Below the pieces are notes generated by a model, which saw only the letters and a list, made by a program, of their open reading frames with translations, was not told the origin of the DNA and ran no database searches. The translations under genes and the position numbers were made by a program. A stretch of DNA of 5,259 nt from Porticoccus sp047635255. GTDB lineage: Bacteria > Pseudomonadota > Gammaproteobacteria > Pseudomonadales > Porticoccaceae. The DNA is taken from positions 1-5,259 of the forward strand of contig JBLIIR010000066.1 of assembly GCA_047635255.1 (NCBI GenBank), in the 5' to 3' direction. Each line of letters begins with the position of its first letter. The stretch's first letter is position 1. Shown here piece after piece: positions 1 to 5,259 of the stretch.

Positions 1-914
1 TTTCACCGCAAGGTGAAGGAGTACGAGTTGACACCGGGGTCGCTGAGGGTGGCGAAGTGTCAAGATTTTATGATCCTATGATTTCAAAGCTAATAGCTTA
101 CGGATCTGATCGCAACGAGGCCATTAAAAGAATGATTGATGCTTTGGATGCTTACTATATTCGTGGCGTCCAACACAATATTAGTTTTTTGAGTGCTCTT
201 GTAGCCCATCCTCGTTTTAACTCTGGAGAGCTCACAACTAATTTTATTAACGATGAATATCCAAATGGATTTAACCCTGATCTCGTATTTCAGGATGACC
301 CCGCTATCTGTGTTGTAGCGGCCACAGTAATCCATAAAAAGCATAATGATAGAGGAGCCATGATTTCTGGCCAGCTGTCTGGCCATGAGTATATTCCACT
401 AGAAGAGCTGGTTGTCATTATGGATAATGGGGCTACTGCGCATCAAGTAACAGTTGAGGGTTCTAATCAAATTTATAGCGTTACGCTTGACGATACAGTT
501 TATTGCATTGAAACTGATTGGCGTATTGGTGAAGCTTTATTTAAGGCAAATATCAATGGTAGGACTATTTGCCTGCAGGTAGATGAGGTAGGGCGAGCCC
601 TCCATTTATTTCACCGAGGTGCAAAAAAAGAAGCTCTCGTGGTCTCTCCTAGAGTGGCAGAACTTAGTTGCCATATGTTGACTAAAGAGCCACCCGATAT
701 GTCCAAATACTTGCTTTCCCCAATGCCCGGTTTGCTTGTTAAGCTAACAGTAAAAGTTGGCGATATTGTTCAGATAGGCCAAGAGCTGGCAGTTGTAGAG
801 GCCATGAAAATGGAAAATAGCTTGCATGCTATTTCTGAAGGGGTAGTTAAAAAGACCCCGGCTAATGTTGGAGATATCCTAGCGGTTGGACAACTAATTA
901 TTGAATTCAAGTAA
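1..914 (+). CDS. pccA: Propionyl-CoA carboxylase, biotin-containing alpha subunit, C-terminal part (5' end outside window)
   Basis: The alpha subunit carboxylates its own biotin using ATP and bicarbonate; with the beta subunit it turns propionyl-CoA into (S)-methylmalonyl-CoA in the cytoplasm. The reading frame is open to the left edge (first full codon at 3), so the GTG at 57 is internal: residues before it (GEGVRVDTGVAEGGE) continue the biotin carboxylase C-terminal domain, followed by YDPMISKLIAYG. A divergent middle part (about 280-690) sits where PCC-type alpha subunits carry the BT domain that docks the beta subunit. The C-terminal biotinyl domain starts near MPGLLVKLTVKVGD and has the EAMKMEN motif; its lysine codon is 807-809, 34 residues from the C-terminus, the usual distance. 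meaB and mce downstream favour propionyl-CoA over acetyl- or methylcrotonyl-CoA as substrate. Similarity to methylcrotonyl-CoA carboxylase means the substrate is inferred mainly from neighbours. No internal stop or frameshift is seen in the visible part. Confidence 0.9.
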   Translation, partial: SPQGEGVRVDTGVAEGGEVSRFYDPMISKLIAYGSDRNEAIKRMIDALDAYYIRGVQHNISFLSALVAHPRFNSGELTTNFINDEYPNGFNPDLVFQDDPAICVVAATVIHKKHNDRGAMISGQLSGHEYIPLEELVVIMDNGATAHQVTVEGSNQIYSVTLDDTVYCIETDWRIGEALFKANINGRTICLQVDEVGRALHLFHRGAKKEALVVSPRVAELSCHMLTKEPPDMSKYLLSPMPGLLVKLTVKVGDIVQIGQELAVVEAMKMENSLHAISEGVVKKTPANVGDILAVGQLIIEFK

Positions 915-957
915 GTGGTACGTGCTTATGGCTGTATTATTTTGGATTCGATGCTTT

Positions 958-994
958 AAGGAAATAATATTGTGCTGAAGGGGTAATAATATTG
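958..994 (+). promoter_or_regulatory. Duplicated Shine-Dalgarno/TTG initiation module ahead of meaB, with a two-codon mini-ORF
   Basis: AAGGGG at 978-983 lies 8 nt before the TTG start of meaB (992-994). A near-copy lies 22 nt upstream: AAGGA at 958-962, 7 nt before another TTG at 970-972. The 10-base sequence AATAATATTG is repeated exactly at 963-972 and 985-994. The upstream TTG would read TTG-TGC-TGA, so it stops after two codons, and its stop (976-978) shares a base with the meaB ribosome-binding site. The sequence facts are direct; use as a translational control element is inference. The meaB frame has an in-frame TAA at 965-967, so meaB cannot begin further upstream than that. Confidence 0.5.
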
Positions 995-1969
995 CAGTTG
1001 ACTTGTAGCGAGCTGGCAAAAAATGTACTGCTTGGTGACAGGCGTGCTTTATCTAAGGCTATCACTTTAGTTGAATCAGTTCTTCCGACTCACCGAGAGG
1101 ATGCATTAGAGTTGCTTGAACTTCTTGTACCGCATACTGGTAATTCTATTAGGATTGGAATTTCTGGTGCTCCAGGCGTAGGTAAATCAACTTTTATCGA
1201 ATCATTTGGCAATTATGTTATTGATCAGGGCCATAGAGTTGCCGTCTTGGCAGTAGATCCGACGTCCTCTGTCAGCGGAGGCTCCATACTAGGAGATAAG
1301 ACGCGGATGGAGGTCTTGTCAAGAAAAGAGAATGCATATATCCGGCCTTCTCCAGCAGGTAAAATATTAGGCGGAGTGACCCGAAGAACGCGAGAAACAC
1401 TATTGTTGTGCGAAGCCGCCGGTTTTGATGTGATTTTTGTGGAGACTGTTGGAGTGGGTCAGTCAGAAACCCTTGTAGCAGAAATGACAGACATGTTCCT
1501 ACTGTTGTTATCGCCTGGTAGTGGCGATGAGCTCCAAGGGATCAAGCGCGGCATTATGGAGCTTGCTGATTTAATTCTTGTAAATAAATCTGATGGAGAC
1601 CAGTTGCCTGCGGCTAACCGTACAGTTTCTGACTACCAGTTGGCGCTACATTTTCTGCATAGCCGGAGTCTGAATTGGAAAGCTAGAGTGCAGGCAATAT
1701 CTGCCCTTACCAGCCAGGGTATTGATGCGGTATGGCAGACTGTTATTGAATATCGGAATTTATTGGAACATGCTGGAGAAATATCATCACGTCGAACGGC
1801 GCAATCCTGTGCTTGGATGTGGAGTGAAACGGCCGATGAGCTTCTGACGGAACTAAAAGAAAATAAGTCAGTTATGGCTCTAGCTGAAGATTTAGAGCGC
1901 GAGGTAAAAGAAGGCTTGCTGCCTCCTACGGTTGCAGCAAAAAGACTGATTCAAACATTTAGGCGGTAG
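992..1969 (+). CDS. meaB: Methylmalonyl-CoA mutase-associated GTPase MeaB (ArgK/MMAA family)
   Basis: A cytoplasmic G-protein chaperone that protects B12-dependent methylmalonyl-CoA mutase from inactivation and gates cofactor loading; MMAA is the human counterpart. The 325-residue length is typical. Visible motifs are Walker A/G1 GAPGVGKST at residues 59-67, the family signature SGGSILGDKTRM at about 95-106, IRPSP...LGGVTRRTRE at about 117-135, the G3-region ETVGVGQSE at 151-159, and the guanine-specificity motif NKSD at 198-201. The C-terminal part (from about 270) matches the helical dimerisation region of the family. The start is TTG, supported by AAGGGG 8 nt upstream and by an upstream in-frame stop at 965-967. 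It lies 77 nt after pccA and 40 nt before mce, which supports a role in propionyl-CoA/methylmalonyl-CoA metabolism rather than the older name of arginine/ornithine transport kinase. The mutase itself is outside the window. Confidence 0.93.
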   Translation: MQLTCSELAKNVLLGDRRALSKAITLVESVLPTHREDALELLELLVPHTGNSIRIGISGAPGVGKSTFIESFGNYVIDQGHRVAVLAVDPTSSVSGGSILGDKTRMEVLSRKENAYIRPSPAGKILGGVTRRTRETLLLCEAAGFDVIFVETVGVGQSETLVAEMTDMFLLLLSPGSGDELQGIKRGIMELADLILVNKSDGDQLPAANRTVSDYQLALHFLHSRSLNWKARVQAISALTSQGIDAVWQTVIEYRNLLEHAGEISSRRTAQSCAWMWSETADELLTELKENKSVMALAEDLEREVKEGLLPPTVAAKRLIQTFRR

Positions 1970-2009
1970 ATGAAAAATAGACGCGAATTCGGAAATAAGA
2001 AGGTGATCC

Positions 2010-2414
2010 ATGATTGGAAATCTTAATCATATAGCCATTGTCGTGCCCGATCTTGATAAAGCTGTAGTTGTATATCGTGACGCATTAGGCGCAAAAGTCT
2101 CTGCTCCAGTGGACCTACCAGAACACGGTGTGCGAGTAGTATTTATAGAATTAATTAATGCCAAAATAGAACTGCTTCTGCCTATTGGAATGGATTCTCC
2201 AATAGCTAAGTTTTTAGAGCGTAATCCTGATGGAGGTATGCACCATATTTGTTACGAGGTAGAAGATCTTATTGATGCAAAGAAAAAGTGCATCAGTCAA
2301 GGATTACGAGTCTTGGACAGCGAGGAGCCTAAAATTGGCGCTCACGGGAAGCCTGTTATATTTCTTCACCCAAAGGACTTATGTGGCACCCTCATAGAGT
2401 TAGAGCAAGTGTAG
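2010..2414 (+). CDS. mce: Methylmalonyl-CoA epimerase (VOC superfamily)
   Basis: Interconverts (S)- and (R)-methylmalonyl-CoA, linking propionyl-CoA carboxylase to the mutase. The 134-residue protein is the usual size and shows the two beta-alpha-beta-beta-beta halves of the vicinal-oxygen-chelate fold. The N-terminal half begins NHIAIVVPDLDKAVVVYRD and the second half begins at GGMHHICYEVEDL. Likely metal ligands by family pattern are His7, Glu54 (in KIELLLP), His79 (second His of HHI) and Glu130 (in GTLIELEQV); Glu38 in LPEHGV is a candidate catalytic acid. These assignments come from recalled family alignments, not a computed one. The ATG start has AAGAAGG at 1997-2003, 6 nt upstream. It is the last gene of the pccA-meaB-mce cluster and is followed 24 bp later by the end of the convergent sat gene. 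The operon context separates it from glyoxalase I-like VOC proteins. Confidence 0.92.
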   Translation: MIGNLNHIAIVVPDLDKAVVVYRDALGAKVSAPVDLPEHGVRVVFIELINAKIELLLPIGMDSPIAKFLERNPDGGMHHICYEVEDLIDAKKKCISQGLRVLDSEEPKIGAHGKPVIFLHPKDLCGTLIELEQV

Positions 2415-2424
2415 AAAAATGGGC

Positions 2425-2452
2425 AGAGCTGGTAGCTCTTAGTCGTTTTTTT
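2425..2452. terminator. Possible bidirectional terminator between mce and sat
   Basis: A perfect 6-bp stem (AGAGCT at 2425-2430, AGCTCT at 2434-2439) with loop GGT lies between the convergent mce and sat genes. On the + strand seven T follow at 2446-2452, 6 nt after the stem; on the - strand five T follow a 5-nt gap (the A-run at 2415-2419). The stem's last base overlaps the sat stop codon. The stem is short and the T-runs are not directly adjacent, so it would be a weak intrinsic terminator at best. Confidence 0.45.
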
Positions 2453-3632
2453 CAGATTGATAATATTCCATGAGTATCTTTGCTACTTCTGGGCGGGAAA
2501 ATTCCGGAGGAGGAGCTATCCCTTCGCTTAGTATTTGTCGAACCTTAGTGCCAGATAGTATGATGAAGTCTTCTTTTGTGTGATCTTTCGCTTCATTCAT
2601 CATTACTACTTTGTCTAATTTTTTTGAATATGCGGTATGGTCTGCGCGAAAAATTTCTATCTCAAGTGAGCCAGCGGGTACTTTTTCATCAAAAATTGTT
2701 TGAGCATCAAACGCTCCATAGTAATCTCCGACACCAGCATGATCTCGACCCACAATTAAGTGTGTGGCACCCATATTTTGTCGGAAAATAGCATGAAGAA
2801 CTGCTTCTCTTGGGCCAGCATAAAGCATATCGAAACCATATCCATTAACCATGACTGAATTTTCTGGGAAGTACACTTCCACCATCTTTCGAATGCAGTT
2901 ATCACGAACAGATGCAGGAATGTCACCTTGCTTTAATTTGCCGAGCAGCATATGAACGATTACACCATCTGCGTCAAGTCGTTCCATTGCCATGCGACAT
3001 AGCTCTTCATGCGCTCGATGCATAGGATTTCGAGTTTGGAACGCTACAACTTTTTCCCAGCCTCGAGCTTGAATTTCATCACGGATCTCTTGTGCTGTTC
3101 TAAACGTATCTGGAAAATCATGCTTAAAATAACTGAAACTTAGCACTTCAATTTTTCCAGAAATTAGGTGATTTCCTAAGCTAGAAAATGTAGAAAATCC
3201 TGGGTGCTTGGGGTCTAAGGTACCAAAAATTTCTTTTGCTATAGCTTGAATTTCTTCATCGGAAACTAACTCGATATCATCCACGTCCATGATTGCCATG
3301 ACTGGATGCCCCTGAGTATTTGGATCTCTTAAGGCAATACGCTTGGCATTTTTTATCTCACTAATGTCATCAGTGAGATTGATGATTGGCGTTGGCCAAA
3401 ATAATCCTTGTGTTGTATGTAAGGTTTTAGCAACACTTAGCGTATCCTTGAGATTCATGTAGCCCTTCAAGGGGTTAAAGTAGCCGGCACCCAGCATTAC
3501 CGCATTTGCTGCAGCTGAAGAATTCATAACCAGAGAAGGCAAGTAGGATGCCTCTTGCGTTAGCTTATCGCGCTTTTCTTTGTCATACACAAACAGTGGA
3601 TTTAGTTTTTTCGAGCCATGAGGCTTGATCAC
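2439..3632 (-). CDS. sat: Sulfate adenylyltransferase (ATP sulfurylase), homo-oligomeric type
   Basis: Catalyses ATP + sulfate <-> APS + PPi in the cytoplasm. In sulfur oxidisers it runs in reverse, making ATP from APS produced by APS reductase; in others it activates sulfate. The 397-residue protein is complete, with an N-terminal PUA-like region (about 1-165, including AVMLGAGYFNPLKGYM near 44-59) and a catalytic nucleotidyltransferase domain. The active-site motifs are QTRNPMHRAHE at 199-209 (QxRN plus HxxH) and GRDHAG at 295-300, followed by GDYYGAFDAQ and the late SGTKVRQIL at 360-368. It lacks a C-terminal APS kinase domain, and it is not the CysD/CysN type. The start is GTG, supported by AGGAGAG 6 nt upstream. 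No aprB, aprA or aprM lies beside it, and it stands between two convergent neighbours' blocks as a single-gene unit. Resemblance to sulfur-oxidiser Sat is recalled, so the in vivo direction is inference. Confidence 0.93.
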   Translation of the reverse strand: MIKPHGSKKLNPLFVYDKEKRDKLTQEASYLPSLVMNSSAAANAVMLGAGYFNPLKGYMNLKDTLSVAKTLHTTQGLFWPTPIINLTDDISEIKNAKRIALRDPNTQGHPVMAIMDVDDIELVSDEEIQAIAKEIFGTLDPKHPGFSTFSSLGNHLISGKIEVLSFSYFKHDFPDTFRTAQEIRDEIQARGWEKVVAFQTRNPMHRAHEELCRMAMERLDADGVIVHMLLGKLKQGDIPASVRDNCIRKMVEVYFPENSVMVNGYGFDMLYAGPREAVLHAIFRQNMGATHLIVGRDHAGVGDYYGAFDAQTIFDEKVPAGSLEIEIFRADHTAYSKKLDKVVMMNEAKDHTKEDFIILSGTKVRQILSEGIAPPPEFSRPEVAKILMEYYQSEKND

Positions 3633-3638
3633 GTGATG

Positions 3639-3645
3639 CTCTCCT
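3639..3645 (-). promoter_or_regulatory. Ribosome-binding site of sat, fixing its GTG start
   Basis: AGGAGAG on the - strand is followed by a 6-nt spacer and then GTG (3632-3630). No ATG gives a better-spaced start, and the residues after the GTG (MIKPHGSKKLNPLFVYD) match the expected N-terminus of this Sat type. The GTG sits inside a 10-bp palindrome, ATCACGTGAT (3628-3637). Confidence 0.7.
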
Positions 3646-3651
3646 GTGGGG

Positions 3652-3687
3652 TTGACTGTCTGATGAAAATTGCATTTATAATTATAA
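3652..3687. promoter_or_regulatory. Palindromic -10 region: probable sat promoter, possible divergent promoter
   Basis: The 12-bp perfect palindrome TTATAATTATAA (3676-3687) contains TATAAT on both strands (3677-3682 on +, 3686-3681 on -). On the - strand this would start transcription about 40 nt before the sat GTG, a normal leader length, although no good -35 is seen at the expected place. On the + strand TTGACT (3652-3657) matches the -35 consensus in five of six positions but with a long 19-bp spacer. Use of either promoter is inference. Confidence 0.4.
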
Positions 3688-3831
3688 GGTGCAAATAGAG
3701 CTCATCGGAGGAATATCCGGCCCAATTTCTCTAAACTTAAATCTTGGTTGCGCCTGATTCTGTGAGGGTGGCATAATATCGAGTATTTCTTTATTTTTCC
3801 ACCCAAGACAAGAGCGGAGTTGCTTTTGTTG

Positions 3832-3869
3832 AATGCTACCATGTAAAAACGACTACACGATGTAGCATT
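3832..3869. repeat. Long imperfect inverted repeat (hairpin) upstream of the cupredoxin promoter
   Basis: Outer arms AATGCTAC (3832-3839) and GTAGCATT (3862-3869) are perfectly complementary over 8 bp. Inside them TGTA (3842-3845) pairs with TACA (3854-3857), leaving an 8-nt loop. No T-run follows on either strand, so it does not look like an intrinsic terminator. It ends 16 bp before the -35 box at 3886, which suits a regulator-binding site; it could also be an RNA structure if transcription starts further upstream. Function is unknown. Confidence 0.45.
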
Positions 3870-3885
3870 AAATACGAAAACAGCG

Positions 3886-3914
3886 TTCACGACTGGTGTT
3901 TATGTCGCTATAAT
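3886..3914 (+). promoter_or_regulatory. Sigma70-type promoter of the cupredoxin lipoprotein gene
   Basis: TTCACG (3886-3891, four of six consensus positions) is followed by a 17-bp spacer and a perfect TATAAT (3909-3914). Transcription would begin near 3920, giving a leader of about 60 nt before the start codon at 3981. This is the best promoter match in the window. Confidence 0.65.
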
Positions 3915-3980
3915 GCACCTTTATATTTTCGCAATATATGTATCTATCTTGCCTTAAGCACGAATAACATGGAGAAGAGA

Positions 3981-4592
3981 ATGAGTCAATTTACAAAGAC
4001 GGGCTTTGCTGTTGCATCACTGGTGATATTGCTAGGGATTGCAGGTTGCGGGTCTGATGAAAAAGAATTGATACTTACTCCTCAGCAAGAAAAAGAAATT
4101 GCTGAACGACTCACTCCGATAGGTGAGGTAGTTTTACAAAAAGATATAGCCACTTCTATGCCGGCTATTGTAAGTACTGTATCTGCTCCAAAAGTGGAAC
4201 TTTCAGAAGGTTCAGAGCATATTATAAAGATGTTAAATTCTGGTTCCGGTGGAAATATGATTTTTGAGCCTGCTGTGATTAAAGTATCTAAAGGCGATAC
4301 CATCCATTTTAAAGCGACAGATATGTCGCACAATTCAGTCTCCATGGACGGTATGATTCCAGAGGGTGCTTCTAGTTGGGCTGGACAATTAAACCAAGAT
4401 ATAACCGTTAAGCTGGATAGTGAAGGGGTCTATGTCTACCAATGTGATCCACATGCTATGATGGCTATGATCGGCGTTATTCAGGTTGGAGAAGCTGTCA
4501 ACCTCAGTGAGGTAAAAAATGCAGCAATCGATAAGAAATCAACTTTTATGATGAATTCAGACAGATTGGATACTTACTTATCGCAGTTGTAA
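3981..4592 (+). CDS. Pseudoazurin-like type 1 copper lipoprotein
   Basis: A predicted membrane-anchored, periplasm-facing blue-copper electron carrier. Residues 1-22 form a lipoprotein signal with lipobox GIAGC; Cys23 would be lipidated. Residues about 27-75 are a linker containing LTPQQEKEIAERLTPIGEVV, which resembles the leader before the haem domain of proteobacterial cytochrome c5, but there is no CxxCH. The pseudoazurin domain spans about 80-170 (IKMLNSGSGGNMIFEPAVIKV...), with all four copper ligands present: His117 in MSHNSV, then Cys155, His158 and Met163 in CDPHAMMAM. The C-terminal tail (NLSEVKNA...DRLDTYLSQL) fits the family's terminal helices. Soluble pseudoazurins have about 125 residues; this has 203. 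The ATG at 3981 is chosen because GGAG (3971-3974) lies 6 nt upstream; an ATG at 3969 adds four residues and lacks such a site. Pseudoazurins donate to nitrite or nitrous oxide reductases and other periplasmic enzymes; the partner here is unknown. Confidence 0.87.
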   Translation: MSQFTKTGFAVASLVILLGIAGCGSDEKELILTPQQEKEIAERLTPIGEVVLQKDIATSMPAIVSTVSAPKVELSEGSEHIIKMLNSGSGGNMIFEPAVIKVSKGDTIHFKATDMSHNSVSMDGMIPEGASSWAGQLNQDITVKLDSEGVYVYQCDPHAMMAMIGVIQVGEAVNLSEVKNAAIDKKSTFMMNSDRLDTYLSQL

Positions 4593-4614
4593 GATAAACT
4601 GCTGGGCGATCTTA
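4583..4614. repeat. Competing inverted repeats across the convergent gene ends
   Basis: TAAGAT (4590-4595) and ATCTTA (4609-4614) form a 6-bp inverted repeat whose outer ends are exactly the TAA stop codons of the two convergent genes. An overlapping repeat, GCAGTT (4583-4588) with AACTGC (4597-4602) and an 8-nt loop, would compete with it. Only TTT follows on the + strand, so terminator function is weakly supported. The genes are separated by just 19 bp, leaving no room for another terminator between them. Confidence 0.3.
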
Positions 4615-5259
4615 TTTAATAGCTAGGAATCCTTCAAAGCAGAGATACTTTTGCACCGTGTTGATGTCAATAAACCCTGCTCTTCTTAACATATCTAGGT
4701 TGCCCTGCGTAGAAAAAGGTTCTAATACACCTTTTAGACTTCTAGACTTAGCAATTATTTCATCAGCAGAATAACCTTGTCGAATCTTATAGTCGTTATA
4801 TAGGGCGCTCAGGATATCTTGAAAGCGTGCATCTGCACCACGTACTTTTTCAAACAACAATAGAGCTCCCCCCCAATTTAATCTGTCATAAAGCTTATCG
4901 ATCAATTTTTGACGAACTGATGTATTTATAAATTGAACGGTGTAGTAGCAAACAATTAAATCTGCGTTATCCATCTCTAATTCGATGACATCAGCAGCAG
5001 TAAAAGAAACATTTAACCCTTTTATTTTAGCGGCCTTATCATTGGCTTTTTTGATCATATCTTTTTCTATGTCTATACCAATAAAGCGGGCCCCTAATTT
5101 TTTTTGATTATGCAGCCCAAGCTTTAGGGTTAGGGTACCTGTAGAGCAACCCACCTCATAGCATAAAGAATCTGGCTTAATAAAAAAATCACTCATATCA
5201 CATATGAGGTCATGTCCTTCTTCGTAGAGGGGAACTGATTTGGATATATGGTCATCAAA
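4612..5259 (-). CDS. CmoA-like SAM-dependent methyltransferase-fold protein (5' end outside window)
   Basis: A class I SAM-binding Rossmann-fold protein related to CmoA, the enzyme that makes carboxy-SAM for tRNA wobble uridine modification. The frame is open to the right edge: 21 residues precede the ATG at 5196 and include KSVPLYEEGHDLI, which matches the position of RSVPGY in CmoA. That ATG is therefore internal and about 25-35 N-terminal residues are missing. Motif I is EVGCSTG (residues 35-41 counted from the edge), the acidic residue after strand 2 is in GIDIEKDM, then YYTVQFI, the motif LNWGGALLLFEKV, and a CmoA-like late part YNDYKIRQGYSADEI...AGFIDI. The CmoA motif around KRS, recalled to contain the carboxylate-binding Arg199 of the E. 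coli enzyme, reads KSRS here. It may thus be a methyltransferase with another substrate rather than true CmoA. No cmoB is visible. A run of seven G (4874-4868) lies in the coding strand. Confidence 0.8.
   Translation of the reverse strand, partial: FDDHISKSVPLYEEGHDLICDMSDFFIKPDSLCYEVGCSTGTLTLKLGLHNQKKLGARFIGIDIEKDMIKKANDKAAKIKGLNVSFTAADVIELEMDNADLIVCYYTVQFINTSVRQKLIDKLYDRLNWGGALLLFEKVRGADARFQDILSALYNDYKIRQGYSADEIIAKSRSLKGVLEPFSTQGNLDMLRRAGFIDINTVQKYLCFEGFLAIK

Larger units (their letters stand above)
3633..3968. other. Divergent intergenic region between sat and the cupredoxin gene
   Basis: This gap of over 330 bp holds the sat ribosome-binding site and likely promoter near its left end, an imperfect hairpin at 3832-3869, and the promoter of the rightward gene at 3886-3914. 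The stretch 3700-3830 shows no convincing coding signal or RNA gene. A GTG-started frame on the - strand (3890-3702) has no ribosome-binding site and no recognisable protein pattern. Confidence 0.6.

Noticed and set aside
57..59. GTG at 57 as the start of the first gene
   Set aside because: The frame is open to the window edge and the 18 upstream residues continue the biotin carboxylase domain, so the gene begins outside the window.
90..386. 98-residue antisense frame within pccA
   Set aside because: Shadow of the clearly coding + strand; no ribosome-binding site or family pattern.
1970..2026. 18-codon frame starting ATG directly after the meaB stop and overlapping the mce start
   Set aside because: Too short, with only a poor AGGCGG upstream; its 3' part is the mce ribosome-binding site and start in another frame.
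2576..2791. 71-residue + strand frame within sat
   Set aside because: Antisense to a complete, well-conserved gene; no sign of coding.
3628..3637. Palindrome ATCACGTGAT over the sat start as an operator
   Set aside because: Ten-base palindromes occur by chance, it cannot form a stable RNA hairpin without a loop, and no matching second site is seen.
3702..3890. 62-residue frame on the - strand in the sat-cupredoxin gap
   Set aside because: GTG start without a Shine-Dalgarno, overlaps the hairpin and the cupredoxin promoter, and the protein has no recognisable pattern.
3969..3971. ATG at 3969 as the cupredoxin start
   Set aside because: No ribosome-binding site precedes it, whereas GGAG is well placed for the ATG at 3981. 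The difference is only four residues and cannot be excluded.
4082..4345. 87-residue antisense frame within the cupredoxin gene
   Set aside because: Opposite to a gene with all copper ligands intact; no independent support.
5194..5196. ATG at 5196 as the start of the CmoA-like gene
   Set aside because: The frame stays open to 5259 and the 21 upstream residues match the family pattern (KSVPLYEEGHDLI); the ATG is internal.
1..5259. A novel defence, mobile or CRISPR-like system in the window
   Set aside because: All coding regions belong to known metabolic or electron-transfer families; no repeat arrays, recombinases, toxin-antitoxin pairs or phage genes are present.

Overview
This 5.26 kb window of AT-rich bacterial chromosome (GC roughly 40% by eye) carries six protein genes, two of them cut by the window edges. 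There is no rRNA, tRNA, CRISPR array, transposase or integrase. A gammaproteobacterial relative, possibly a marine sulfur-oxidising type, fits best. The sulfate adenylyltransferase is the homo-oligomeric kind seen in sulfur oxidisers, the cupredoxin carries a leader resembling that of proteobacterial cytochrome c5, and the last gene is related to CmoA. This placement rests on recalled similarity, and an alphaproteobacterium is not excluded.

Left part (1-2414, + strand): the 3' end of a propionyl-CoA carboxylase biotin-carrying alpha subunit (pccA), then meaB, the GTPase chaperone of methylmalonyl-CoA mutase, then methylmalonyl-CoA epimerase (mce). They are co-directional with 77-nt and 40-nt gaps and no convincing internal terminator, so they look like one operon. 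PCC makes (S)-methylmalonyl-CoA, the epimerase converts it to the R form, and the B12-dependent mutase kept active by MeaB makes succinyl-CoA. The mutase and pccB are not in the window. meaB starts at TTG, and just upstream lies a near-copy of its ribosome-binding site and start that opens a two-codon mini-ORF.

Middle (2415-3968): sat, on the - strand, converges on mce, and a short hairpin with T-runs on both sides may terminate both. sat is alone here, without aprBA. Between sat and the next gene is a 348-bp divergent intergenic region with a palindromic TATAAT element, a long imperfect hairpin and a good sigma70-type promoter for the rightward gene.

Right part (3969-5259): a membrane-anchored lipoprotein with a complete pseudoazurin-type copper domain, converging on a CmoA-like SAM-binding protein that runs off the right edge.

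No clearly new multi-gene system is visible. The most unusual points are the pseudoazurin lipoprotein with its c5-like leader, the duplicated initiation site before meaB, and the structured region upstream of the lipoprotein gene.
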